A DNA stretch of 64,000 nt from Vespula vulgaris (taxonomy: Eukaryota > Arthropoda > Insecta > Hymenoptera > Vespidae). Each line of letters starts with the position of its first letter. Positions within the stretch are counted from its first letter, which is position 1. Shown here piece after piece: positions 41,438 to 49,530 of this stretch. Under the pieces are notes generated by a model. It saw nothing but the letters and a program-made list of their open reading frames with translations. It had not been told where the DNA came from and made no database searches. Position numbers and translations under genes: made by a program. Where the stretch lies: positions 3,845,001 to 3,909,000 of the forward strand of contig NC_066596.1 in assembly GCF_905475345.1 (NCBI RefSeq). The letters run 5' to 3'.

Positions 41438-43652
41438 ATACGACAACATTCAAGCGCGGCTATGCGTGCACCTAATTATTTCATTCTCTTTTCTCTCTTT
41501 TTCTCTCTTTTTCATCGCGACCACTCCGTGCACTTGTTTTTTCGTTTGACGTCAAAAGGAAGAAAAAAAAAGGAAAAAGAAAAGTACATACGTCGCGTGA
41601 AAGAAATTTCGCGCACGCTAATCTCGTATAAGCCATATTGCATTCGTTTCAATTTCTCTCTTTCTCTCTCTTTCTCTCTCTTCTTTTTTTTTAAATTTTC
41701 TTTTTCTTTTTCTTTCTCTATCTCTGTTTTCCGGTCTTTCTCTATCTATCTCTATTTTCAACGACAACGAGCATTTACATTTTCTAATGAGAACGCCGTG
41801 CGTACTTCTTTCGCATTATCGAAGCTACGAATAAAACGGGTTGCACGTGTAGCGAAGCATTTTTGAGGAAAAAAAAAAAGAACAAATCGGACACCTAATC
41901 GATTATGATTTTTATCGTGGCATCCAAAAGTCCACAATACGACTGCAGTGATGCCTATTCTGGATCGTCCTTTTTTTTATCGCGACGCGAAGTCTTTTTA
42001 ATTTCGTTTCTTATTTATTGTATTACTTTAATTAAAGTACTTGTGATTACCGCAATCCTATCCGACAATATCCCTATAATTTTCTTTGCTTCCGGGATGA
42101 ATTTCCATTGTTACGTGCACATCACAATTTTTTTTACGTTCGAAAAACATACGATCCCCACACTTACCAAGATCCGAGAGAAGAAGCGTTAACAAAAAAG
42201 AAATATCTAATAATAATAATAATGTCCAAGTTAACATAAGTTGTACGTAATCCTGAACATTTGAGGCAGACAGCACCAACCCGGAATCAAAGACAAGGTT
42301 GGACAGTGTTAATAAATCCTACATCATCGTTCCTCTTTCATTTTCACTGTCGCCGTTTCTATTTTATTCTTTCTTTTTTTTTCATTTACTTTCACTTTGT
42401 ACCGCTAGCGACATCGTTACTCGTGAAAATCACATTTGCTCATCGCGAGGGTGTTATCAGATATTCTATTCCAGTTTCCCATTGTCCCGTTCCATGCTTT
42501 ACTTCTTAAACGAAAATGTATAAATTATTTTCTTCTTTCATTACCCTCGTGACGAGCTCGTTCACCTTGTAAGTTCATCTATAATTTTTGAATCTTACGG
42601 GAGTCCTTTTACCAAAATCGTTCGCGTCACATGAAAAACTCGTGAAGCAATAGGCGATGCACGTTTGATACCTACACGAATATCCAGAACGGGCTGGACG
42701 GTTCAGCCACTGCCAAGAACTTTTCCAAAGCTCGGCATTCGTAGTCGATGAAGAAGGAAGAGATTTGCTGCTTAAATATTGAATGTTCGATGGCTTATGT
42801 CGAGGGTTCAACATTTGTCAACCGACTACGAATACGGAGCTAATTTTAACTCGGTAACGCCTACCGAGGTCGCGATCAGAGCAAGGATCAGAAGAGAGCC
42901 GACGCGAGCTAGAGAAATGTCCGATGGTCGAGAGACTCCTGAGAGGAAGCTAGAGATAAGAATACCAATCGAAGATCATAAAATTGATATCGTAGACACC
43001 TTTTTCAAAAGTCGTCTCTCTCTTTCTCCCACTCATATAGTCTCTCGAACAAACGGCGTCAATATTTAAAAATGCAACTGGAGTTAACGAAAAGAAGAAA
43101 TAAAATAAATGAAAAAAATATTCGAAATGAAATGAAACGTTAACTAAATAATCAAGCACATAAAAGAAAAGAAAGAGAAACCACAAAATAAAGACAAAGA
43201 AAAGAATAAAAAATTAAAAAAAAAAAAAAAAAGAAAAGATGAAAAACAAGAAACAGAAAATCGTGGGCGTCTCTTGTCCTCCTCTCTCTCTCTGTGTTTT
43301 CTGTAGGTCGACAAACCTAAACGCGTGCGGCGAGTCAGTCTCGACGCTGACCCGTTGCAGCCCGTTGAATCCGCAACTACCACCACCACCACCACAACCT
43401 CTTCATCAACCACCACTTCCTACGCAAGTAACCACCCCCGCCACTGCCACCTCGGAGCCGGTCCACGAGCAGGCCCCCCCGAATCGTGATCGTGACCATC
43501 ACGCGCTCCACCTCGATAATCCAGATTACGACAGCGTATTTATCATAGAGAGGCGGAACAGTAAGCCTAATCTCCGCTAACCACACAGAAAATAATACCA
43601 AGTACTATCACCGTAACAACTACTACTACTACTACAACCGCTACTACTACTG

Positions 43653-43712
<60 letters not shown>

Positions 43713-43713
43713 T

Positions 43714-43785
<72 letters not shown>

Positions 43786-44033
43786 CACTACTACTACTAC
43801 GTAACCCGAGACCACGGTTGCTCCCGAGAAAGATACTCGCCGACGGTATATATGTCTGTATTTGTGTGTGTTTTAAACACGCCGTGTCGAGCGGTCCGTC
43901 GATCGATCGATCAGATCGATCGGATCGAACAAATTGCCATCGATCCTTGTCGGTCGATCGAATGAGCAAACACCACTTTGCCGGTGGGACATGTCCGTTA
44001 CTACCACTACTACCACTACTACTACTGCTACTT

Positions 44034-44069
<36 letters not shown>

Positions 44070-44076
44070 TTACTAT

Positions 44077-44111
<35 letters not shown>

Positions 44112-44112
44112 T

Positions 44113-44183
<71 letters not shown>

Positions 44184-47100
44184 TTACTATTACTACTACT
44201 ACCATCTACCACTATTACCACTACCACTACCGCTATTATGCGAGACTACAGCTCTGCAATGTTACCTGCTAGGACCTACTAATCTACCATTACCACCTAC
44301 TATCTACTACTTAGGATGATTGTCATGACTGTAGATGAGATCAGCAATACAGGCAAAACAGCTAGGAGTCACACTAGTAACATCCAGTCAGTACCCTAAT
44401 TACCTTCGTTCGGCGGCCTTAGGGAGTACATAGATAAGAGACGAGGCAAGGCAGTTGATCCTTTTCGATCTTGCGTATGATTATTCTTCTTGAAATATTT
44501 TTATATTTCGATATTGTATATAGTTCCGTCGCTTATCCTTTGAATCTTAATTAATGGCAATACAATCTTTCTCTTCGAATCGAGAAAAAGTCGAGAGTAG
44601 AAGGCTGGCTCGTGTTGTTTCTCTCTTCTCGCTCTCTTTCTCTTTGACTGCTCTTGTTCATTTAATCATTCATTAATAATCGCGGAGCAGGAACTTTTCA
44701 CGATCCTCCCACTCTCTATCTATCTCTCTTTTTCTCACATACATTACATCACACACATACACCATAGCACACTTTACCCTCTCACCGACTTCATTCGTCA
44801 TATTTTGATTAGAGATCTCACCGACATTCTTTCTTGACACGTCGATTTGAAATGTTGGTAAATTCGATGGTTAAAATGATAAAAATCTTTCTAATTTGAA
44901 TCAACTTTAATCTAACTTCCCTTCGGTTAACAGCCATCGAGTTTTCCGATAACGAGCACTAATGTTAGCTGATAACTTTCTTACTGTTATAGCTAAATTC
45001 CGTAGCTGCATCCTTTTGGTTGTCACATTTAACAATTATGGAATAAGACGAGTTACTGGTAAACGGAAACTTTTTTAAAATTGCCAGTATCTTCGTTAAG
45101 GTTACAGGAAACGCAGGTGTTGATTCGAAACTGTCTAATCTTTGATGTTTAAAGATCGAAATATAAGGAAACAATATCTGCAGTTTCCAATTTGTTCTAG
45201 ACTTGATCACTCTCTTAACATTACATTTTTACTTCACATTCGTCTTCACTTTTTTCCACGTCGCTGTAGTATTCATTCATACTCGTTTTTTGAGTCTCTC
45301 TTGTCTACGACACAATTTTTCTAAGATCATTGTATACGCTTTTTAAACATTTATACACGTAAATGGCATGTCACACGATCACACGTGCAATTATGAAAGC
45401 ATGATACTATTAGGCGTGTGCGTTCACAGGACCTTGATCGTGCTATATAATTAACGTTATTTCATTAGAAAATCTTTAGAGATAACAAATTTTATATCCG
45501 AAAATGAAAATATTTCAGAATTGTTGTCGTTTAATCAGAAATATAGAACACGCTAGTTTAATGTCACTTCAAATGCTTATGCGTTGTTTTGATTCTTTCC
45601 AGTCTTTCGATTCTAGACGATCTATGAAAGACACGTTCACTTACACACACACTCGGGAATATACGATCGAAGATAGGTAAGCCGCCATCGCTGCGGCTCC
45701 ATTCTCAGCCGTGTCTATCTATGGCCTCCATTGTCGTATTTTTCTGTTTACCGCCTTTTCACATCACATTTTTTATCGTTAAACATCTCACATTTTTCCA
45801 AGAGAATTTATCCTCTCCGCCTTCGAGTATTTATTTTTCATTCGAATACACATACATATATATATTTATTATATATACAGGGTTTTATAATACCCTGTAT
45901 ATAGCCTGCACTTTTAAATATTCTGTTTCGAAAACTCTTAGAAAATATCCCCCCATCAAATCCTTCCACTGAAAAATTCCTTTTTTTCTCTTCTCTGTTA
46001 CAATATATGTACTATTTAATTTGCTGTGTTCTTTTTTGACGAACTGTTTTAAACTCGCAAACAATACAAGAAAGTTCGTCCCCATGGAAAATTGAGTATT
46101 TATTCTATAAAATAATTAAAGAAGCGTGGAGAAATCATCGGTAGAACAAAAGAGCCTTAACCGTCACCTTGATTACACAATATGACACACATTATCTATT
46201 TGCTCCCTAACATCACCGCCTAGAAAAGTAACAAGCTCGGTTATTTAGCATTATATTTCTTATTATTATCGCCACGATATTGTTTTTGTGAATGTAATCG
46301 TTGTGTTACAACATTCTCTCTCCCCCATCTTTCCCTGCTGCCGGACCCGAAGGAGGAAAAAAGGTGACGAGTTTCGGAGCACCTAAATCCACAATTGCTA
46401 TCACTATGAAAAACAAAAAAAAATTTGAGCAAAAAAAAAAGAAAAAAGATTACACTAAAAGAAAAATAGTAAATGTTCTTAAAAAAAAGAAAGACTGAAA
46501 AAATAATGTGTTCGAAAAAAAAAAGAAAAAAGAAAATAATCACTGCCAACGCCCACCCACTCACGACCTACGTCACACCCTTATCACTCGTGCACCAGAA
46601 TGCGCATGCGGCATGCCTTCCTCGCCTGCATCCGTTATTTTTTATTATATACCTATCATACGTGATAGATTTTTTAATAATTATATACACTTTTATCTTG
46701 AACGTTTGCCTTTCGTTATTTTGTTCTAGTCATTTGTTTCCCTTGTGTTCGTTATCGTTACGTGTTGCGTCGTTGTTGCACGTTTTTGTCTTATCAAACG
46801 AGTGATAAAGTATTCCGGAGATGAATGGAAAAAAGAAAAAAAAGAAAAGAATTTTCATTCTTTGTTTGAACATTTGTGAGAGATCTTTTGCGAGAAAAGC
46901 TAAAATCAATCTTATCCGGCATACTCGATCGCGTCGTTTGTAATCGAAGACTCGCGAGAGCAGGTCCGTTCTAACGTTTCTTCTGTCCTACTATATAGAC
47001 CTAGAAAAAGCAGAGTACCAGGTCTAAATCTCCTACGGGAGATTCTGAGTCCAGACACCCCGGACTCATGCCGCGGTCGTCCTCTCGGTAAGATCTCTCG

Positions 47101-48190
47101 CGCGGCCGACGGCCGGTTCGTCGTGGCGGATTCGGTTCTCAGTTCGGCGAACAACAGCATCCTGGATGCATCAAGCAGCGACGACGGTGGCTTTCTGCCT
47201 AAGCAACGGCTCAAGTCCTCTTGGCGACGTCCCTTGGTCGGCAACAGTCAGCTGAGCCTGAGATCATCGGGTAGCGGTGTCTCGATAGGTGCTTTGCACG
47301 CTGCTCATCATCACCATCAGGATGCGGTGAATTCATTGGCCAGGATACCACCAACGATCTGTACCATATCGTCGCCCAGATTCTTAGCGAGTTCACCGAG
47401 CGGTCCCCACGTACCCTGGACGCCGTTATACTTCAGCGATCTCAGCTCCGTGAGACAACCATCGTCAGGGGAAAGATCCTTCCCGACCCCTCCAAGTTAC
47501 CTTCAACTGCGAACCGTTCATCAACGTTACAGCCAAGAGCTCCCATCTTTGAAGGCGATCCACGCCGAGTCCAGAAGATTCGTACCCGTTCAACCTCTTG
47601 CTACCTCGTCTCCGCCTCAATCCGCTGGTCGACCAAGGGCGAGACTTCCACCGAGACACGCCAGGCACGCCAGGTCGGCGCCTGAACTGGCTGCGTCTCC
47701 GGATTTGGAGACCTCGCCTGAAAGTAGATCCAGCAGTTCGGGTTTCGGTAGCAAGAACACATCTCAACAGAATCAGAGCTCGAGGAGCGGAAGCACGGTG
47801 GCTGAATGGAGACCACCACCTTATAGGCCACCGCCGCCTCCTCTGGTTGGTCGGTGGTTGGAGCTTCAGGACCAGGCGAAGGTCGGCCACTTGAAGAATG
47901 CCGTAGATGCTGGTAGCGTAGATGGACACTACGAGTTCGATCCTGCCTCCTGTACGCCTACACCTACCTCTGCCTCCACTCCTACTAGAGAGGAAAGACC
48001 ACCGGTTCATCAAATACACGCCATCCATGTGCCGCACGTTCATCAGGTGCACACGGTTCATCATCAACCATCGAGATACAGTAGGGATAATATCGAGGCC
48101 AGAGTGCAGGCCATGAAGGCCGAATTCCATCAATTTAGGCAAAGGCAGGCTAGGAGAAAGCAGAGCACGCACTTGGAAAGCGCTTGTTAA
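249..48190 (+). CDS. tutl: Turtle, IgSF9-family adhesion receptor (whole spliced gene)
   Basis: Fifteen exons join in a single reading frame: 249-630, 8022-8155, 24201-24426, 26832-27107, 33824-34111, 34184-34593, 34716-34987, 35073-35245, 35456-35509, 36387-36467, 38655-38840, 39037-39264, 39691-39772, 43307-43560 and about 47022-48190. The product is a type I membrane protein of roughly 1,280 residues plus leader: five Ig domains, two FN3 domains, one helix and a tail of about 500 residues. Signature segments such as QDAVHITAILGE, PIYIWYESYP, LNLTNIRESDQGWYEC, KAITAGVVGGILFFIVAIIL and CNKRKRRKQEKAYNMV match what I know of Drosophila Turtle. Fly Turtle is a neuronal homophilic-type adhesion protein used in dendrite branching, axon tiling and motor behaviour. 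Splice phases agree at all junctions. The initiator ATG is not visible, and alternative tails are likely. Confidence 0.93.
1531..1767. repeat. Inverted pair of (GA)n and (CT)n tracts
   Basis: A purine tract (1531-1594, pure GA at 1567-1592) is followed about 120 bp later by a pyrimidine tract (1711-1767) in opposite sense. The transcript could fold on itself here. Confidence 0.9.
3409..3448. repeat. (GA)n microsatellite
   Basis: About 20 GA units preceded by an A-rich run, followed at 3548-3585 by GAA/GGA triplets. Confidence 0.95.
5037..5068. repeat. (GA)n microsatellite
   Basis: Sixteen GA units; a short (TTC)n run lies just upstream at 4993-5014. Confidence 0.95.
8022..8155 (+). CDS. tutl: tutl exon 2: first half of Ig1
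   Basis: Enters in phase 1 after a T-run and CAG and encodes GLCHQDAVHITAILGESVVF, then NCHVEFPGEHPVPYVLQWEKKVGDK. It carries the first Ig1 cysteine (FNC) and the core tryptophan (QWE). It ends in phase 0. Two in-frame donors lie 12 nt apart: AAG/GTAGGC after 8143 and AAG/GTACGA after 8155. The longer choice keeps the VGDK loop before EIPIYIW and is preferred by comparison with the longer fly loop. Confidence 0.92.
9144..9170. repeat. (GA)n microsatellite
   Basis: About 13 GA units in tutl intron 2. Confidence 0.95.
9254..9298. repeat. (AT)n microsatellite
   Basis: Uninterrupted AT run of about 22 units. Confidence 0.95.
9607..9689. repeat. (AT)n microsatellite
   Basis: About 40 AT units with two GT interruptions. 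Confidence 0.95.
10450..10477. repeat. (GA)n microsatellite
   Basis: About 14 GA units within a longer purine stretch from 10412. Confidence 0.95.
11816..11919. repeat. (ATT)n trinucleotide array
   Basis: About 34 ATT units with a few ACT and TTT variants. It produces false Ile-rich and Asn-rich open frames on the two strands. Confidence 0.95.
14061..14870. repeat. Degenerate tandem repeat, about 280 bp unit, three copies
   Basis: A block starting at TACTTACAT recurs at about 14072, 14351 and 14638. Each copy has the landmarks ATATCT(T/C)C, then GAACTAA-like, CATAGAGACTTGGAAC-like and several TTTGTTATAAACAAT units. Confidence 0.85.
15816..15900. repeat. AT-rich simple repeat
   Basis: Imperfect (AT)n with ATTT interruptions. 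Confidence 0.9.
16274..16300. repeat. (GA)n microsatellite
   Basis: About 13 GA units. Confidence 0.95.
20735..20770. repeat. (GA)n microsatellite
   Basis: About 17 GA units. Confidence 0.95.
24201..24426 (+). CDS. tutl: tutl exon 3: second half of Ig1
   Basis: Starts after GGGGCAG in phase 0 and encodes EIPIYIWYESYPTHSGEGYE, then a run ending HKNGTWFHLDVH. It contains the Ig hallmark LNLTNIRESDQGWYECKVVF with the second Ig1 cysteine and several N-glycosylation sequons (NLT, NRS, NGT). It ends in phase 1 at CACG/GTGCGT. The same motif block occurs in gene 2 at 60190-60300. Confidence 0.95.
24427..26831 (+). other. tutl intron 3 (2.4 kb)
   Basis: No exon signature was seen. It contains a (GA)n array at 25392-25438, a second purine-rich stretch at 25605-25680, and a local pair of competing hairpins at 24652-24719. 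It ends TTCTTGCAG. Confidence 0.8.
25392..25438. repeat. (GA)n microsatellite
   Basis: About 23 GA units inside a 130-bp purine-only stretch; a second GA-rich run lies at 25619-25670. Confidence 0.95.
26832..27107 (+). CDS. tutl: tutl exon 4: complete Ig2
   Basis: A 276-nt exon with phase 1 at both ends that encodes the whole second Ig domain. It begins APPRFSITPEEMIYVNLGDA, contains ILNCQAEGTPTPEILWYKDA and DIGDYTCIARNGEG, and ends TARVIIA. Both Ig cysteines and the tryptophan are present. Because the exon is symmetrical, skipping it would keep the frame. Gene 2 has no counterpart of it. Confidence 0.95.
28050..28074. repeat. (GA)n microsatellite
   Basis: About 12 GA units in tutl intron 4. 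Confidence 0.95.
30592..30672. repeat. Compound (CT)n-(AT)n microsatellite
   Basis: A CT run to 30623 passes directly into an AT run of about 20 units. Confidence 0.95.
32152..32231. repeat. (CT)n microsatellite
   Basis: A pure CT run to 32186, then an imperfect pyrimidine tract. Confidence 0.95.
33824..34111 (+). CDS. tutl: tutl exon 5: complete Ig3
   Basis: A 288-nt exon, phase 1 at both ends, encoding one whole Ig domain. Key segments are GGAVIMVPPSNQTKLEGEKV, FSCEAKALPGNVTVRWFREG, RASIRMDGSLVI and DDSGQYLCEVTNG, ending AYLNVE. In gene 2 the matching domain is split by an extra intron at 61632-61826. Confidence 0.95.
34184..34593 (+). CDS. tutl: tutl exon 6: Ig4 and start of Ig5
   Basis: Follows a 72-bp intron (34112-34183) with donor T/GTAAGT and acceptor ATGCAG. 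It encodes YPAKVTFTPTVQYLPFRLAG, VVQCYIKANPQ, NGSLLFTRVNENHQGRYTCT (Ig4), then the linker VLVRKPPVFTLEPEPIYQKK and Ig5 start VEMHCNAQEAEGTQKPTIQW. It leaves in phase 0 at CAGAGG/GTATGA. In gene 2 the same stretch is interrupted by an intron at the Ig4/Ig5 linker. Confidence 0.95.
34716..34987 (+). CDS. tutl: tutl exon 7: end of Ig5 and start of FN3-1
   Basis: Starts in phase 0 after TTTCGCGCAG with KDGAPIQRNRAKINGGNLTI, then FGFYHCIATNEVATI (second Ig5 cysteine), the linker EGTQPHAPYNVTGNA and the first FN3 strands with NWLPGYSGG and DYTIW. It ends in phase 2 inside the tryptophan codon. The donor there is GC, not GT (CTG/GCAAGT). Reading on to the nearest GT donor would break the frame. Confidence 0.93.
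34988..35072 (+). other. GC-AG intron of tutl
   Basis: An 85-bp intron starting GCAAGTAAC and ending TTACAG. Using the GC donor gives W-YREAGTSEW across the junction, which matches the family. The nearby GT at CAA/GTAACT would give a stop or a wrong frame with every acceptor I tried. The paralogous intron in gene 2 (63184-63265) sits at exactly the same codon and phase but starts GTAATA. Confidence 0.85.
35073..35245 (+). CDS. tutl: tutl exon 8: end of FN3-1
   Basis: Encodes YREAGTSEWEMIPVTPSGST, TVTINRLTPATVYEFQVIGK and NALGDGTMSKVITVRTL, the C-terminal strands of the first fibronectin III domain with its conserved tyrosine (ATVYEFQV). It leaves in phase 1 at CTCG/GTAATA toward the variable linker exons. 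Confidence 0.95.
35456..35509 (+). CDS. tutl: tutl exon 9: 54-nt linker cassette exon
   Basis: Bounded by TTTTCAAAG and GCG/GTAAGC, phase 1 at both ends, 18 codons: DVALTSSSSGQAAATDQS. It has no domain and is a Ser/Ala/Gln-rich linker between the two FN3 domains. Symmetry means it can be included or skipped without frame change. The frame is open only as this short exon, and family knowledge says the linker here varies between isoforms. Confidence 0.72.
35842..35888. repeat. (GA)n microsatellite
   Basis: About 23 GA units in the linker-exon region of tutl. Confidence 0.95.
36120..36233 (+). CDS. tutl: Candidate extra linker cassette exon of tutl
   Basis: A very strong acceptor (a 30-nt pyrimidine-rich run ending CATCCAG) is followed by 114 nt open in phase 1 and ending at a weaker donor TCAT/GTTCGT, again phase 1. 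It would add 38 residues beginning ATYSPLPTTMHAHASS to the FN3 linker, in frame with exons 9 and 10. If the donor were not used, translation would stop four codons later. There is no homology support; it may be a cryptic exon. Confidence 0.3.
36387..36467 (+). CDS. tutl: tutl exon 10: 81-nt linker cassette exon
   Basis: Acceptor TCGTTTCAG and donor AAAG/GTATAC enclose 27 codons, phase 1 at both ends: DILDYSTLILPTDSTGNPVF followed by PTIIRPK. It joins in frame to GPKPGPP of exon 11. It is a flexible linker between FN3 domains and probably alternatively used. Confidence 0.75.
36468..38654 (+). other. tutl intron before FN3-2
   Basis: No exon that keeps phase 1 was found. A good-looking acceptor near 37616 (CTTTTCCAG) opens onto an early stop in the required frame. 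Purine-rich stretches lie at 37190-37225. The intron ends TATTTACAG. Confidence 0.75.
38655..38840 (+). CDS. tutl: tutl exon 11: first part of FN3-2
   Basis: Encodes GPKPGPPKNLTVTEISNGFL, ITWEAPTERNHLIQHYTIKY and GPWKNLNKGQIRPEETSYL. It shows the FN3 core tryptophan and the IRPEETSYL segment typical of Turtle. Phase 1 at both ends, donor TTGG/GTAAAT. Confidence 0.95.
39037..39264 (+). CDS. tutl: tutl exon 12: end of FN3-2 and transmembrane helix
   Basis: Encodes VKNLVGGRTYYFQVFANSAT (end of FN3-2), the juxtamembrane segment FPVPARVKHKAITAG, the helix GVVGGILFFIVAIILSICAV and the basic stop-transfer KICNKRKRRKQEK. This fixes the type I topology. It ends in phase 1 at AAAG/GTATGG. If the donor is not used, the frame stays open for about 40 residues to a stop at 39384-39386. 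Confidence 0.96.
39427..39438 (+). CDS. tutl: Possible 12-nt microexon of tutl
   Basis: CTACAG / 12 nt / GTATTT lies between exons 12 and 13. With phase 1 at both ends it would insert Gly-Lys-Val-Ile (QEK-GKVI-AYNM). The evidence is only splice consensus plus phase; chance occurrence is quite possible. Confidence 0.18.
39691..39772 (+). CDS. tutl: tutl exon 13: start of cytoplasmic tail
   Basis: After CTGCTTTCAG it encodes AYNMVTCRVTDTRNGAGQGP and QGTVPLKK. AYNMV right after the basic anchor is a Turtle landmark. It leaves in phase 2 at AAAAA/GTGAGT. If the donor is not used, a TGA follows at once. Confidence 0.92.
40078..40096. repeat. (CA)n microsatellite
   Basis: About nine CA units. Confidence 0.9.
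41353..41437. repeat. Compound (CT)n-(CTAT)n-(CT)n array
   Basis: Two CT runs flank about five CTAT units. Confidence 0.95.
43307..43580 (+). CDS. tutl: tutl exon 14: proline-rich tail with NPDY, splice or stop
   Basis: Enters in phase 2 after TTTTCTGTAG with STNLNACGESVSTLTRCSPL, then the polyproline run NPQLPPPPPQPLHQPPLPTQ, a Thr/Ala stretch, and HLDNPDYDSVFIIERRN. NPDY at 43518-43529 fits the NPxY consensus that binds PTB-domain proteins and clathrin adaptors. A good donor ACA/GTAAGC after 43560 (phase 1) leads to the long-tail exon. Reading through instead ends SKPNLR and a TAA at 43578-43580. Two alternative C-termini are therefore plausible. Confidence 0.85.
43619..43800. repeat. (TAC)n trinucleotide array 1
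   Basis: About 60 TAC units, starting 39 bp after the possible tutl stop at 43578-43580. Confidence 0.97.
43999..44235. repeat. (TAC)n trinucleotide array 2
   Basis: About 78 TAC-like units with CAC and ATT variants, 198 bp after the first array. Confidence 0.97.
47022..48190 (+). CDS. tutl: tutl last coding exon: long cytoplasmic tail
   Basis: The frame is open from 46904 to the TAA at 48188-48190. Two acceptors give the phase required by the exon 14 donor: AG before 47022 (used here) and AG before 46950; they differ by 24 codons. The tail is low in predicted structure, Ser/Pro/His-rich, with KQRLKSSWRRPLVGNSQLSL, AAHHHHQDAV, PPPYRPPPPPLVGRW and a charged C-terminal segment starting DNIEARVQAMKAEFHQF and ending THLESAC. 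Codon use and the lack of stops over 1.2 kb, in otherwise stop-rich sequence, support coding. The tail likely binds SH3, WW or EVH1 partners through its proline runs (inference). Confidence 0.88.
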
Positions 48191-49413
48191 AGCTCTTCAA
48201 AGAAAACTCGTCAGGCTGAACGAGAATTCGACGATCAAGGATGATTCGCATCGTGGTGGCGTGGTACGATTAGATACGGTCCAATACCCGAAAACCTAGT
48301 AACGAGACATTCCCATTGAACGGATATATCGGAGGACCAAGAATCTGTCGCGGTCGAAGACAACCTGGTATGCGTGCTTTCCTTTGGGAAACCCTTCGGC
48401 ATTAAGACCAATCGTCAAGGCACAAACAACGAGAATCATCATCGCGTAACGGTATCGAAGTATAGGCGCGTTTTAAAAAAAGTCAATTCCGCTAGCCAAA
48501 GCAATCCTCTCCGACATTAAGAGAGGGCTGTTTTTACGAGCGCCAAGCTCAGAATACATATGTTTCCCTCGATCACGAAGAACAACGGAGTAGATACGAA
48601 ACGTTCAGACGTTCGCGTCTTTTTTACGAATAAAAGAAAACGCAAATGAGATCATCACACCGAACGAGTTTCTCGAGATCGCCTATCGGCAGAAGACGAT
48701 CCAACGAGGATGAAAACAGCGAAAATGCCTATGGTCGATGAACGTCAGATGACGTACAAAGACGGAAGAAGAAAATTGAGGAAAGAGAAAAGGGAAGAGT
48801 GTTGCTGGTTGCGTTCCGCGATAATAACAACCGCGCCTACGTCCATACCGAGTGGACCGTGATTTTTAACATAAAGTAAATAAGAATAACAAAGAATCAA
48901 GGAATGCACCAAAAACGCTGAGGAAGGAAGACACGAAGCGAAATGGACAATTTTTTTTTGTAAAGCTCAGTGAAACTGCCCCGTGGCTATGAGTCGCGCA
49001 AAAGGATTGATATCTCCCGCTGGCTCAAGATTAGAGGCGAGTCATTAAAACATAAGAGAACGAGATCGACGATGAACAAAAGAGAGGGAATAAAACGAAG
49101 AAGCGAAAGGGAGGAGGAAGAGGAATAGATAGACAAACGGCATGACACTCCAAAGAAACTGTACCACTGTACGTGCTCCGTATACCTTTTAACAAAAAAA
49201 AAAAAACGAAACATTAAGATTAAACGTAATCGTACGCTGTAAGTACTAAGTAATGAAACTAAAGCAAATGAAAAAAAGTAAGATAATCGAAAAAAATAAC
49301 GAGAAACACACGCAAAAAAGTACACACACGCATAAATACACAGACACATTCTCATTACATTACGAAACACGCGCGTACACACGAAGACACATTAAAACAA
49401 GTCGGAATAGTAC

Positions 49414-49530
49414 AGTAGATCCCCGTATAATGCGGGTTCATATAACAAAGATTCATATAACACGAATTCATACAACACGATGCAAAAATTGTGGCAGTAT
49501 AACACGATAACTAGGAGGATCTGCCTCCTA
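49414..49530. repeat. 15-bp tandem repeat and hairpin, possible mobile-element end
   Basis: CAGTAGATCCCCGTATAATG is followed by three 15-bp direct repeats of the type TTCATATAACACGAA (49437-49481), then a perfect hairpin TAGGAGG-ATCTG-CCTCCTA (49512-49530). The CAGTA-rich start recalls terminal repeats of pogo/Tigger-type DNA elements, but no transposase is present. Confidence 0.4.

Larger units (their letters stand above)
39773..43306 (+). other. tutl intron within tail region (3.5 kb)
   Basis: Contains a strong acceptor-like site only 39 nt after its start (CTCCCTTCAG ending at 39811), a (CA)n run at 40078-40096, a compound (CT)/(CTAT) array at 41353-41437 and long pyrimidine runs at 41640-41760. 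No further exon was recognised. It ends TTTTCTGTAG. Confidence 0.72.
43581..46949 (+). other. tutl last intron, or 3' UTR of a short-tail isoform
   Basis: Begins with two huge TAC arrays (43619-43800 and 43999-44235). The rest to 46949 has no exon signature. Poly-A, pyrimidine and AT-rich stretches are common, including A-rich runs at 46406-46535. Confidence 0.65.

Noticed and set aside
43577..44227. Long minus-strand poly-Ser and poly-Val open frames, and plus-strand poly-Leu, poly-Thr and poly-Tyr frames
   Set aside because: All are translations of the TAC arrays in different frames, with no non-repeat domain.
47465..48172. 235-residue minus-strand open frame
   Set aside because: Shadow of the tutl tail exon on the opposite strand; the + frame shows clear Turtle-tail features.
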